Source: Actinomycetota bacterium
GTDB taxonomy: Bacteria > Actinomycetota > Actinomycetes > JACCUZ01
NCBI GenBank assembly: GCA_030841195.1
Contig: JAVEDA010000308.1
Span: 1-11,893 of the forward strand
Reading direction: 5' to 3'
Length of the DNA stretch: 11,893 nt
The notes below the pieces were generated by a model. It did not search any database and had not been told where the DNA came from. It saw only the letters and a list, made by a program, of their open reading frames with translations. Positions 1-7,618 of the stretch are shown piece after piece. Each line of letters opens with the position of its first letter. The stretch's first letter is position 1. Position numbers and translations under genes: made by a program.

Positions 1-3000
1 GTTCGGCCGCACCCCGCCCGACATCCTGATCACCACTCCCGAGTCGCTGTTCCTCATCCTCACCAGCCAGGCCCGCGAGTCGCTGCGCGGCGTCGAGACC
101 GTGATCGTCGACGAGGTCCACGCGGTGGCCGGCACCAAGCGGGGCGCACATCTGGCGCTGTCGCTGGAGCGCCTCGACCACCTGCTCGAGCAGCCGGCCC
201 AGCGGGTCGGTCTGAGCGCCACGGTCCGCCCGGTCGAGGAGGTCGCCCGCTTCCTCGGCGGCGCCCACGAGGTCCAGGTGGTGCAACCGCCGTCGGCCAA
301 GACCATCGAGCTCGAGGTCGTGGTCCCGGTCGAGGACCTCGCCGAGCTCGGCCAGACCACCGGCGAGGTCAGCGGCTCCGCGGCGGGAGAGGAACGTCGT
401 ACGTCGATCTGGCCGCACGTCGAGGAGCGCATCGTCGACCTGGTCGAGGCGCACCGGTCGACGATCGTGTTCGCCAACTCCCGACGGCTGGCCGAGCGGC
501 TCTGTGCGCGGATGAACGAGATCCACGAGGAGCGGGTCACCGGCGAGCGGCTCCGCGAGGGGGGCGAGGTGCAGCCGGCCCAGATCATGGCGCAGTCCGG
601 GGCATCCCTCGGCGCTGTGCCGGAGCTGGCTCGGGCCCACCACGGGTCGGTGTCCAAGGAGCAGCGCGGTCTGATCGAGGAGGCCCTCAAAGCCGGCCGA
701 CTGCCCGCGGTGGTCGCAACCTCCAGCCTCGAGCTCGGCATCGACATGGGCGCTGTGGACCTGGTCATCCAGGTCGAGTCGCCGCCGTCGGTCGCCAGCG
801 GCCTGCAGCGGGTCGGCCGGGCCGGTCACCAGGTCGGTGCCGTCTCGCGCGGCGTCATCTTCCCGAAGTACCGCGGCGACCTGGTCCAGACCGCGGTGGT
901 CGCCGAGCGGATGCGGGCCGGCCAGATCGAGTCGCTCCGCTACCCCCGCAACCCGTTGGACGTGCTGGCCCAGCAGGTCGTGTCGATGGTGAGCATGGAC
1001 GAGTGGGACGTCGAGGTGATGTACGACGTGGTGCGCCGCGCCGCGAACTACGCCTCGCTCCCCCGCAGCGCATTCGAAGCCGTACTGGACATGCTCGCTG
1101 GGCGCTACCCGTCCGACGAGTTCGCCGAGCTGCGGCCGCGGCTGGTCTGGGACCGGGTCGGCGGCACCCTGACCGGCCGTCCCGGCGCGCAGCGGCTGGC
1201 GGTGACCAGCGGTGGCACCATCCCCGACCGCGGGCTCTTCGGTGTCTTCCTGGTCGGTGACAAGAAGAGCCGGGTCGGCGAGCTGGACGAGGAGATGGTC
1301 TACGAGTCGCGGGTCGGTGACGTCTTCACCCTCGGCTCGACGTCCTGGCGGATCGAGGACATCAGCCACGACCAGGTGCTCGTCACGCCGGCGCCGGGCC
1401 AGCCCGGGCGGTTGCCGTTCTGGAAGGGCGACACACTGGGCCGGCCGGTCGAGCTCGGGCGAGCACTCGGTGCCTTCACCCGCGAGCTCGGCGGCCTGAC
1501 ACCGGCGCAGGCCAAGGCCCGGGTGATGGCCGCGGGCCTGGACGACTGGGCCGCGGGCAACCTGCTGGCCTACCTGGACGAGCAGCGCGAAGCCACCGGC
1601 CACCTGCCGGACGACCGCACCGTCGTGGTCGAGCGGTTCCGCGACGAGCTCGGCGACTGGCGGGTCGCGATCCACTCGCCGTTCGGCTCGCAGGTGCATG
1701 CGCCGTGGGCTCTGGTGGTCGCGGCCCGGCTGCGCGAGCGCTACGGCGTGGACGTGCAGGCGATGCACTCCGACGACGGCATCGTGCTGCGGCTGCCGGA
1801 CATAGAATTTGAGGAAGGCGAAACTACTTCATCCCGTGAGCGGACCGGCACCGAGATGGCCGTCGTCGCCCCCGACGAGGTCGAGCCGCTGGTCACCGCG
1901 GAGGTCGGTGGGTCCGCCTTGTTCGCGTCCAGGTTCCGCGAGTGCGCGGCCCGTGCCCTGCTGCTGCCGCGGCGCAACCCCGGCCGGCGTACACCGCTGT
2001 GGCAGCAGCGGCAGCGGTCCGCCCAGCTGCTGTCGGTGGCCAGCGACTACGGCTCGTTCCCGGTCGTGCTCGAGGCGATGCGCGAGTGCCTGCAGGACGT
2101 GTTCGACGTGCCGGGCCTGGTCGGCCTGATGCGCGAGGTGGAGGAGCGCACGGTGCGCTTCATCGAGGTAGAGACCCAGCAGCCGTCGCCGTTCGCCCGG
2201 TCGCTGCTGTTCGGCTACGTCGCGCAGTTCCTCTACGAGGGCGACTCGCCGCTGGCAGAGCGCCGGGCCGCAGCGCTCTCGCTGGACGCGACGCTGCTGG
2301 CCGAGCTGCTCGGTCAGCAGGGCTACGGCGGGCTGCGCGAGCTGCTGGACCCGGACGCCGTGGCCGCGCTGGCCCGGGACCTCCAGCGCCTGTCCGAGGA
2401 CCGGCGGGCCCGGGACGCCGAGGGGGTCGCGGACCTGCTGCGGGTGCTCGGGCCGCTGAGCACCGCGGAGGCCGTCGAGCGCGGCGCCCAGCCGGCCTGG
2501 CTGGCCGACCTCGAGGAGGCCCGCCGCGCCGTGCGGGTCCGCGTCGCCGGCGAGGAACGTTGGGTGGCGGTCGAGGACACCGGGCGGCTGCGTGACGCGC
2601 TCGGCACCCCGCTGCCGGTCGGCATCCCGGACGCCTTCCTCGAGCCGGTCAAGGACCCGATCGGTGACCTGGTGGCCCGCTACGCGCGCACCCACGTGCC
2701 GTTCACGACGGCCGACGTCGCGCTGCGCCTCGGGCTCGGCCCAGCTGTCGTCGAGCAGGCCCTGGCCCGGCTCGCCGGGTCCGGTCGGGTCGTGGCCGGC
2801 GAGTTCCTGCCCGGCGGGTCGGGGCCGGAGTGGTGCGACGCCGAGGTGCTGCGCACCCTGCGCCGGCGGTCGCTCGCCGCGCTGCGCAAGGAGGTCGAGC
2901 CGGTGCCGGTCGAGGCGCTGGCGTCGTTCCTGCCGGGCTGGCAGCAGGTGGGCGGCCGGCTGCGCGGGGCCGAGGGCGTGCTGCGGGTGGTCGAGCAGCT

Positions 3001-4186
3001 CCAGGGGGCGCAGGTGCCGGCCTCGTCGCTGGAGTCGCTGGTGCTGCCGGTGCGCGTCGCCGGCTACTCCCCCGCCCTGCTCGACGAGCTCTGCGCCGCG
3101 GGCGAGGTCCTGTGGCGCGGCCACGGCTCGCTGCCCGGCGGCGACGGCTGGGTGTCGCTGCACCTGGCCGACTCCGCCCACCTGACGATGCCCGCGCCCG
3201 ACGACGCCGCGATCAGCAGCCCGGTGCACCAGGCGGTCGTCGACGCGCTGGCCGGCGGCGGCGCCTTCTTCTTCCGGCGGCTCTCCGACGTCGCATCCTC
3301 GACCGACGACCAGACACTGGTCGCCGCCCTGTGGGACCTGGTGTGGTCCGGACACGTCAGCAACGACACCCTCGCGCCGCTGCGGACCCTCGTCGCCGGT
3401 GGCGGCGCCCACAAGGCGCGCCGCCCGGCCCCCCGGGGTCGGTACGGCCGCGGCCGGCCCGCGATGCCCAGCCGCACCGGCCCGCCGGTGGCGGCCGGTC
3501 GCTGGTCGCTGCTGCCCGACGTCGAGACCGACCCCACCCGCCGGGCCGTGTCGCTGGCCGAGGTGCTGCTGGACCGGCACGGCGTGGTGATCCGGGGCGC
3601 GGTGGTGGCCGAGCGGGCGCCCGGTGGGTTCGCCGCGGTCTACCGCGTGCTCGCGACGTTCGAGGAGACCGGGCGCTGCCGGCGCGGCTACTTCGTCGAG
3701 GGTCTGGGCGCCGCACAGTTCGCGCTGCCCGGCGCGGTCGACCGGCTGCGCGCCGTGGGCGCCGCGCTGGAGCGCAGCGACGAGGACCCGCGGGCAAGCG
3801 CACCCGAGTCGCCACGCGCCCTGGTGCTGGCGGCGACCGACCCGGCCAACCCGTTCGGCGCCGCGGTGCGTTGGCCGTCCCGGGGCTCCGGCGAGGACGC
3901 CGGCCACAAGCCCGGCCGGAAGGCCGGCGCCCTGGTGGTCCTGGTCGACGGGCGGCTGGTCCTGTACGTCGAGCGAGGCGGGCGCACCCTGCTCACCTGG
4001 GCCGACGACCCGCACCTGCTCCAGCCGGCGGTCGACGCGCTGTCGCTGGCGGTCCGGGAGGGCCAGCTCGGTCGTCTCACGGTCGAGCGGGCCGACGGCG
4101 TTGGCGTTCTCGACTCACCGCTGGGCCGGGCGCTGGAGGAGGCGGGTTTCCATGCGACCCCGCGAGGGCTGAGACTTCGCAGGTGA
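1..4186 (+). CDS. lhr: ATP-dependent DNA helicase Lhr, 5' partial
   Basis: Superfamily 2 DNA helicase that moves 3' to 5' on single-stranded DNA and unwinds RNA:DNA hybrids; acts in DNA repair. The frame is open from base 2, so the true start and Walker A motif lie upstream. Visible motifs: TTPES (motif Ia, near base 35), DEVH box (110-121), LSAT (motif III, near 212-223), TIVFANSRR (motif IV, near 461), SSLELGIDMG (motif V, near 722), QRVGRAGH (motif VI, 806-829). A Trp in LPFWKGD (1421-1423) fits the conserved DNA-contacting Trp of mycobacterial Lhr. After the helicase core comes the long C-terminal domain, known in the family as tandem winged helices with uracil-DNA glycosylase activity, with a basic Gly/Arg-rich stretch near 3410-3480. 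About 1395 residues are present; adding the missing N-terminus gives the usual ~1500. A short A/T-rich rare-codon patch lies at 1802-1840. The stop overlaps the next start by 4 bases. Confidence 0.97.
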   Translation, partial: FGRTPPDILITTPESLFLILTSQARESLRGVETVIVDEVHAVAGTKRGAHLALSLERLDHLLEQPAQRVGLSATVRPVEEVARFLGGAHEVQVVQPPSAKTIELEVVVPVEDLAELGQTTGEVSGSAAGEERRTSIWPHVEERIVDLVEAHRSTIVFANSRRLAERLCARMNEIHEERVTGERLREGGEVQPAQIMAQSGASLGAVPELARAHHGSVSKEQRGLIEEALKAGRLPAVVATSSLELGIDMGAVDLVIQVESPPSVASGLQRVGRAGHQVGAVSRGVIFPKYRGDLVQTAVVAERMRAGQIESLRYPRNPLDVLAQQVVSMVSMDEWDVEVMYDVVRRAANYASLPRSAFEAVLDMLAGRYPSDEFAELRPRLVWDRVGGTLTGRPGAQRLAVTSGGTIPDRGLFGVFLVGDKKSRVGELDEEMVYESRVGDVFTLGSTSWRIEDISHDQVLVTPAPGQPGRLPFWKGDTLGRPVELGRALGAFTRELGGLTPAQAKARVMAAGLDDWAAGNLLAYLDEQREATGHLPDDRTVVVERFRDELGDWRVAIHSPFGSQVHAPWALVVAARLRERYGVDVQAMHSDDGIVLRLPDIEFEEGETTSSRERTGTEMAVVAPDEVEPLVTAEVGGSALFASRFRECAARALLLPRRNPGRRTPLWQQRQRSAQLLSVASDYGSFPVVLEAMRECLQDVFDVPGLVGLMREVEERTVRFIEVETQQPSPFARSLLFGYVAQFLYEGDSPLAERRAAALSLDATLLAELLGQQGYGGLRELLDPDAVAALARDLQRLSEDRRARDAEGVADLLRVLGPLSTAEAVERGAQPAWLADLEEARRAVRVRVAGEERWVAVEDTGRLRDALGTPLPVGIPDAFLEPVKDPIGDLVARYARTHVPFTTADVALRLGLGPAVVEQALARLAGSGRVVAGEFLPGGSGPEWCDAEVLRTLRRRSLAALRKEVEPVPVEALASFLPGWQQVGGRLRGAEGVLRVVEQLQGAQVPASSLESLVLPVRVAGYSPALLDELCAAGEVLWRGHGSLPGGDGWVSLHLADSAHLTMPAPDDAAISSPVHQAVVDALAGGGAFFFRRLSDVASSTDDQTLVAALWDLVWSGHVSNDTLAPLRTLVAGGGAHKARRPAPRGRYGRGRPAMPSRTGPPVAAGRWSLLPDVETDPTRRAVSLAEVLLDRHGVVIRGAVVAERAPGGFAAVYRVLATFEETGRCRRGYFVEGLGAAQFALPGAVDRLRAVGAALERSDEDPRASAPESPRALVLAATDPANPFGAAVRWPSRGSGEDAGHKPGRKAGALVVLVDGRLVLYVERGGRTLLTWADDPHLLQPAVDALSLAVREGQLGRLTVERADGVGVLDSPLGRALEEAGFHATPRGLRLRR

Positions 4187-4638
4187 CCGCTGACGACGGG
4201 GACGCACGCCGGGCCGACGACTGGGCCGCCCGGCGGGGTGACGCCGCCGCCGAGCAGGCTGCCCGGCTGGCCCGCCAGCGCGGCGCCGAGGCCGACGAGG
4301 CCCGGCTGCTGCTCGCCGACTTCGTCCGTCAGGCGCGCGACCGGGGCATCGCGCCGGTCGCCCTGCGGGCCCGGGCGATCAACGGGCGCACCCTGTACCG
4401 GACCGGGCTCACCGGCTGGTACCTGCGCCGCAACGGCTCGCTCGGGGTCGACGAGGACGGCGAGTTCTACATCCTGTCGGCCCCGACCAGCCTGACGGCC
4501 CGGCTGCGCGGCACCACCGTCGCGCCGAGCGACCCGCCGCTCGTGGCCGGCGTCGGCGGCCGGGACGGGGAGTCGATGCCGCTGCGCGACCTGCTGCGGC
4601 TGCGGCTGGAGGCCGGGTCGGACTGGATCGACCGGTGA
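4183..4638 (+). CDS. conserved-looking hypothetical protein coupled to lhr
   Basis: 151 residues, function not recognised. GTG start at 4183 overlaps the lhr stop (GTGA), and its own stop overlaps the next GTG in the same way, so it sits in the middle of a tightly coupled three-gene operon. The N-terminal third (about residues 8-55) is rich in Ala, Arg, Asp and Glu and looks like a charged helix or short coiled coil. The remainder contains a compact segment with features of a small beta-rich domain: GWYLRRNGSLGVDEDGEFY near residues 86-104, then a run including PPLVAGVGGRDGES. No signal peptide or membrane segment, so probably cytoplasmic. GC and codon bias match its neighbours. The position makes a role alongside Lhr possible, but that is inference. 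No strong Shine-Dalgarno is seen before the GTG; translation probably depends on coupling. Confidence 0.88.
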   Translation: MTADDGDARRADDWAARRGDAAAEQAARLARQRGAEADEARLLLADFVRQARDRGIAPVALRARAINGRTLYRTGLTGWYLRRNGSLGVDEDGEFYILSAPTSLTARLRGTTVAPSDPPLVAGVGGRDGESMPLRDLLRLRLEAGSDWIDR

Positions 4639-5894
4639 CGCTCACCAACTGGGCCGGCAACATCACCTTCGGCGCCGCGCGCGTGCACCGGCCGGGCACC
4701 CTCGAGGAGCTCCGGTCCGTCGTCGCTGCCAGCGACCGGGTCCGAGCTCTCGGCAGCGCGCACTCGTTCTCCCCCGTCGCCGACACCACAGATGACCTGG
4801 TCTCGGTGGCCGGCCTGCCGGCTCGCGTGGACGTCTCGGCGGACCGCTCCACGGCGACCGTCGCCGCTGGGATGCGCTACGGCGAGGTGGCAGTGGCGCT
4901 ACAGGCGCAAGGCCTGGCGCTGCACAATCTCGGCTCGCTGCCACACATCTCGGTCGCCGGCGCGGTGGCGACCGGGACCCACGGCTCCGGCCCGACCCTC
5001 GGCAGCCTGTCGACCGCCGTGGTCGGCCTCGACCTGGTCACGGCGACCGGAGCGATGCTGCGGCTGGACCGCACCGACCTGCGGTTCCCCGGCGCTGTCG
5101 TCGGGTTGGGTGCGCTCGGTGTGGTCACCGCCGTCACGCTGGCGGTCCAGCCGACGTACGACGTGGCGCAGACCGTCTACCAGGACCTCCCGGTCCGGCG
5201 GCTGGCCACCGACCTCGACGAGATCCTCGCCGCCGGATACAGCGTCAGCCTGTTCACCACCTGGAGCCGGGATGTCGTCGACCAGATCTGGGTGAAGCGG
5301 CGCACCGACGACCCGCGCGCCGCGCTCGACCCGGGCTGGCTCGACACGCACGCCGCGACCGGCCCATTGCACCCGGTGCCCGGGATGTCGCCGGCCAGCT
5401 GCACCGAGCAGCTCGGCGTGCCCGGTCCATGGCACGAGCGGCTGCCGCACTTCCGGCTCGACCACACGCCGAGCAGCGGGGCGGAGCTGCAGACCGAGTA
5501 CCTCGTGCCGCGCCGGCACGCGGTCGCCGCCCTGGACGCCGTGCAAGCGATGGCGCCTCGGGTCGCTGCGGTGCTGCAGGTGTCCGAGTTGCGCACGGTC
5601 GCCGCTGACGACCTGTGGCTCAGCCCGGCGTACGAGCAGGACTCGCTAGCCGTCCACTTCACCTGGGTCGACGACGCGGCGGCCGTGGCGCCGGTGGTCG
5701 CCGAGCTCGAGCAGCGGCTGGCGCCGCTCGGGCCGCGACCGCACTGGGGCAAAGTCTTCACAATGCCGCCGGCCGCCGTGCAGCCGCTCTACCCGCGGCT
5801 GGCCGACGTCGCCGCGCTGCGCCGCGAGCTGGATCCGAACGACGTGTTCGGCAACGCGATGGTGGACGAGTACCTGGGCAGTGCCGGGACCTGA
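4635..5894 (+). CDS. aldO: FAD-dependent alditol oxidase (AldO type)
   Basis: 419-residue flavoprotein that oxidises sugar alcohols such as xylitol or sorbitol at the terminal hydroxyl, reducing O2 to H2O2. It resembles Streptomyces coelicolor AldO (418 residues) along its length. Key residues of that enzyme are all present: the His for covalent flavin attachment (H43, in LGSAHSF), the active-site Ser (S106, in LPHISVAG), and E318, R320 and K373 (in SELRTVAAD and HWGKVFT). The FAD-binding part covers about residues 10-175 with VATGTHGSG near 111-119; the substrate domain follows, with HPVPGM and CTEQ.GVPGPWHERLPHFR typical of the group. It starts at GTG 4635, overlapping the previous stop by 4 bases, so it is last in the lhr operon. 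No signal peptide, so cytoplasmic. A related lactone oxidase (L-gulono- or arabinonolactone) is the main alternative, but the residue set favours alditols. Confidence 0.9.
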   Translation: MTLTNWAGNITFGAARVHRPGTLEELRSVVAASDRVRALGSAHSFSPVADTTDDLVSVAGLPARVDVSADRSTATVAAGMRYGEVAVALQAQGLALHNLGSLPHISVAGAVATGTHGSGPTLGSLSTAVVGLDLVTATGAMLRLDRTDLRFPGAVVGLGALGVVTAVTLAVQPTYDVAQTVYQDLPVRRLATDLDEILAAGYSVSLFTTWSRDVVDQIWVKRRTDDPRAALDPGWLDTHAATGPLHPVPGMSPASCTEQLGVPGPWHERLPHFRLDHTPSSGAELQTEYLVPRRHAVAALDAVQAMAPRVAAVLQVSELRTVAADDLWLSPAYEQDSLAVHFTWVDDAAAVAPVVAELEQRLAPLGPRPHWGKVFTMPPAAVQPLYPRLADVAALRRELDPNDVFGNAMVDEYLGSAGT

Positions 5895-5905
5895 GAGCCG
5901 TCAGG
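5890..5905. other. small inverted repeat across convergent stop codons
   Basis: CCTGA - 6 bases - TCAGG. The two arms contain the TGA stops of the alditol oxidase and of the acetyltransferase on the other strand. A stem of 5 pairs with no T-run is weak as a terminator; no better terminator is visible between the two converging operons. It may be a chance product of two CC-TGA ends. Confidence 0.25.
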
Positions 5906-6404
5906 GCAGCGGGCGCTCGAACCACCGGACGTCGACCCACCGGCCGAGCTTGCGGCCCACCTCGTGGAACGTGCCGAGCTCGCGGAACCCGAACCGCTCG
6001 TGCAGCCGGACCGACGCGTCGTTCGGCAACGCCACCCCGGCGTACGCGCGGTGCACGTCCTCCGCTGCCAGCACGTCGAGCAGCGCGGCGTACATGGCCG
6101 ACCCGACTCCCCTACCGACCAGGTCCGGCGCGCAGTAGACGGTGGTTTCCACCGAGGTCGCATAGGCCGGCTTGGCCCGGTGGGCGCTGCTGGTGGCGTA
6201 GCCCGCGACGGTCCCCGCCAGCTCGGCGACCAGCAACCGGTGCGGGCCGCTGTCGGCGTAGTGGTCGAACCAGACCCGCCGCGCCTCGACCGTGAACGGC
6301 TCGACGTCAAAGGTCGCGTGGTCGTGCAGCACGTAGTGGTTGTAGAGGTCGGTCAGCGCCGGCAGGTCGTCCAACACACCGGCGCGCACGAGCACCGAGC
6401 TCAC
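5901..6404 (-). CDS. GNAT N-acetyltransferase, phosphinothricin acetyltransferase-like
   Basis: 167 residues; transfers acetyl from acetyl-CoA to an amine. The acetyl-CoA pyrophosphate loop is seen as GRGVGSAMY (residues 97-105) after strand VETTVY. The C-terminal run LPNDASVRLHERFGF near 126-140, followed by G.....VGRKLGRWVDVRWFERPL, is typical of the Pat/Bar and methionine-sulfoximine acetyltransferase (MddA) group, which acetylate glutamate-analogue toxins. Substrate cannot be fixed from sequence; many such chromosomal enzymes have other or housekeeping substrates. The GTG start at 6404 overlaps the stop of the universal stress protein (GTGA), making this the last gene of the six-gene operon. 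Its frame stays open far upstream, but that extension is low-complexity and runs antisense-like through the stress protein gene, so it was not used. Confidence 0.9.
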   Translation of the reverse strand: MSSVLVRAGVLDDLPALTDLYNHYVLHDHATFDVEPFTVEARRVWFDHYADSGPHRLLVAELAGTVAGYATSSAHRAKPAYATSVETTVYCAPDLVGRGVGSAMYAALLDVLAAEDVHRAYAGVALPNDASVRLHERFGFRELGTFHEVGRKLGRWVDVRWFERPLP

Positions 6405-6799
6405 CGAGCGGCGGCCTTCACGGCGAGCACCGGAGCGTCGACCCCGAGCAGGATCTGCTGGGAGGTGCTGCCGACGATCAGCTTGCCCACCGCGGTCCGG
6501 CGGCGCAGCCCGATCACGACCACGTCCGGCCCGGTCTCGGTCGCCACCGCGATCACGCCGTCGGCCGGGTCGGTGCCCGCCGGCAGCTGCCGGACCTCGA
6601 CCGGCACGCCGGCCTCGGCGAACCGTGCTGCCACCGCATCCAGGTTCTGCTCCGCGGACACCGGCGAGTCGACCTCGGCGGCCGGCCGCGTCACGTTCAC
6701 GACGACAGCCCTGGTCTCGCGGCGGCTCGCTTCCGTGATGGCAACGGCGAGCGCGGCGTCCCCCTCGGGCGTGCGGATGTAGGCGAGGAGGACGGTCAC
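6401..6799 (-). CDS. universal stress protein (UspA family), single domain
   Basis: 132 residues, a single Usp domain with the usual alternating strands and helices: VTVLLAYIRT at the N-terminus, VVVNVTRP near 32-39, DVVVIGL near 92-98 and VLAVKAA at the end. The family's ATP-binding pattern G-2x-G-9x-G-(S/T) is present as G97..R100.........G110-S111, so the second Gly is Arg; nucleotide binding is plausible but unproven. The start chosen is GTG at 6799 because GGGAG lies 5 bases before it; a TTG at 6811 would add four residues (first TTG, then GAA) but has no ribosome site. It follows the ABC permease by 21 bases and overlaps the acetyltransferase start by 4. Cytoplasmic. Probably helps survival under stress, perhaps as a nucleotide sensor; its place behind an exporter is the only clue to its specific role. 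Confidence 0.92.
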   Translation of the reverse strand: MTVLLAYIRTPEGDAALAVAITEASRRETRAVVVNVTRPAAEVDSPVSAEQNLDAVAARFAEAGVPVEVRQLPAGTDPADGVIAVATETGPDVVVIGLRRRTAVGKLIVGSTSQQILLGVDAPVLAVKAAAR

Positions 6800-6804
6800 G
6801 GCAG

Positions 6805-6809
6805 CTCCC
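6805..6809 (-). promoter_or_regulatory. ribosome binding site deciding the Usp start
   Basis: GGGAG on the minus strand, 5 bases before GTG 6799. It supports that start over TTG 6811 and gives the stress protein its own initiation signal at the only non-overlapping junction of the operon. Confidence 0.6.
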
Positions 6810-6820
6810 AACAGAGGGGG

Positions 6821-7618
6821 TCAGAAGACCTCGAGGGTGGCACGGCGCCGGCTCTCCCACTCGAAGTAGGAGAGCATCGCCATACCGATCAGCACGTACA
6901 GCGCGCCGACCCCCGCTTCCCGGAACAGATCACCAGTTACCGAGGAGAAGGTCGCGCCGTCGGCGAGCCTACGGGCCGCCGCGATGCCATGGGTGAGCGG
7001 CAGCCAGGGTGAGACGGACTGCATCCATTCCGGCAGGGAGTCCAGCGGGACGTTGACGCCGCAGAAGACCAGCAGGACGCCGAAGATGACGTTGGCCAGC
7101 ACGGCGGTCTCGCGCACCCGCAGGCTCAACGCCGCGCAGACCAGCCCCAGACCGGTGCAGGAGAACGAGGCCACCAGGGTCACCACCGCGATCGGGAAGT
7201 ACGCCGAGCCTGGCACGTCGATCGAGAAGATGGCACCACCGACGACGAGCGAGAACAGGGCGACCAGGAAGCCGTTGGCGATCACAGGGATAGCCCGGCC
7301 CAGGAACAGCGGAACCCTCGGTGCCGGCGTCGACAGGATGATCCCGAGGGTCTTCTCCTGGCGCTCGTCCCCGATCGTGTTGCCCATCGCGAACAGGCAC
7401 GGGATGGCGGCGTACTGCAGCGCGTTGCCGACGACGAAGAACTCGTCCGAGGCGACACCGGCGCTGCGACCGAGAAATGCGAACAGCAGGATCTGTGCGA
7501 TCGGGCCGACCAGGAAGGACGGGATCAGGATCCACGGTGACAGCCAGTTGAACAGCGCGCGGTAGCTCATGATCCCGCCGAGGAAGAAGATCCTGGTCGC
7601 GTTGACGAAGGCTGTCAT
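6821..7618 (-). CDS. ABC-2 type transporter permease (second permease)
   Basis: 265 residues with about six membrane helices (roughly 27-50, 62-82, 107-133, 142-166, 171-191, 236-252). Between helices 2 and 3 lies GDERQEKTLGIILSTP (83-98), the ER..(G/K)TL coupling segment typical of ABC-2 permeases that meets the ATPase. Inner-membrane partner of the ATPase at 8400-9368 and of the other permease, with which it probably forms a heterodimer. ATG at 7618 overlaps the upstream permease stop (ATGA) and no separate ribosome site is seen, so it is translationally coupled. The reading frame continues upstream to 8353 but only as an out-of-frame shadow of the first permease. Export direction is expected for this class; substrate unknown. 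Confidence 0.92.
   Translation of the reverse strand: MTAFVNATRIFFLGGIMSYRALFNWLSPWILIPSFLVGPIAQILLFAFLGRSAGVASDEFFVVGNALQYAAIPCLFAMGNTIGDERQEKTLGIILSTPAPRVPLFLGRAIPVIANGFLVALFSLVVGGAIFSIDVPGSAYFPIAVVTLVASFSCTGLGLVCAALSLRVRETAVLANVIFGVLLVFCGVNVPLDSLPEWMQSVSPWLPLTHGIAAARRLADGATFSSVTGDLFREAGVGALYVLIGMAMLSYFEWESRRRATLEVF

Noticed and set aside
1829..4015. A 728-codon open frame on the minus strand, opposite lhr
   Set aside because: Composition is rich in Arg, Gly, Gln and Pro with no domain, as expected from the complement of a strongly G/C-ending gene. The plus-strand Lhr is certain.
2830..4182. Upstream extension of the small lhr-linked gene's frame inside lhr
   Set aside because: Arg/Ala/Gly-rich shadow of lhr; the real gene begins at the GTGA overlap at 4183.
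6405..6860. N-terminal extension of the GNAT frame
   Set aside because: Runs through the stress protein gene in another frame, has no fold pattern, and the GNAT domain is complete from 6404.
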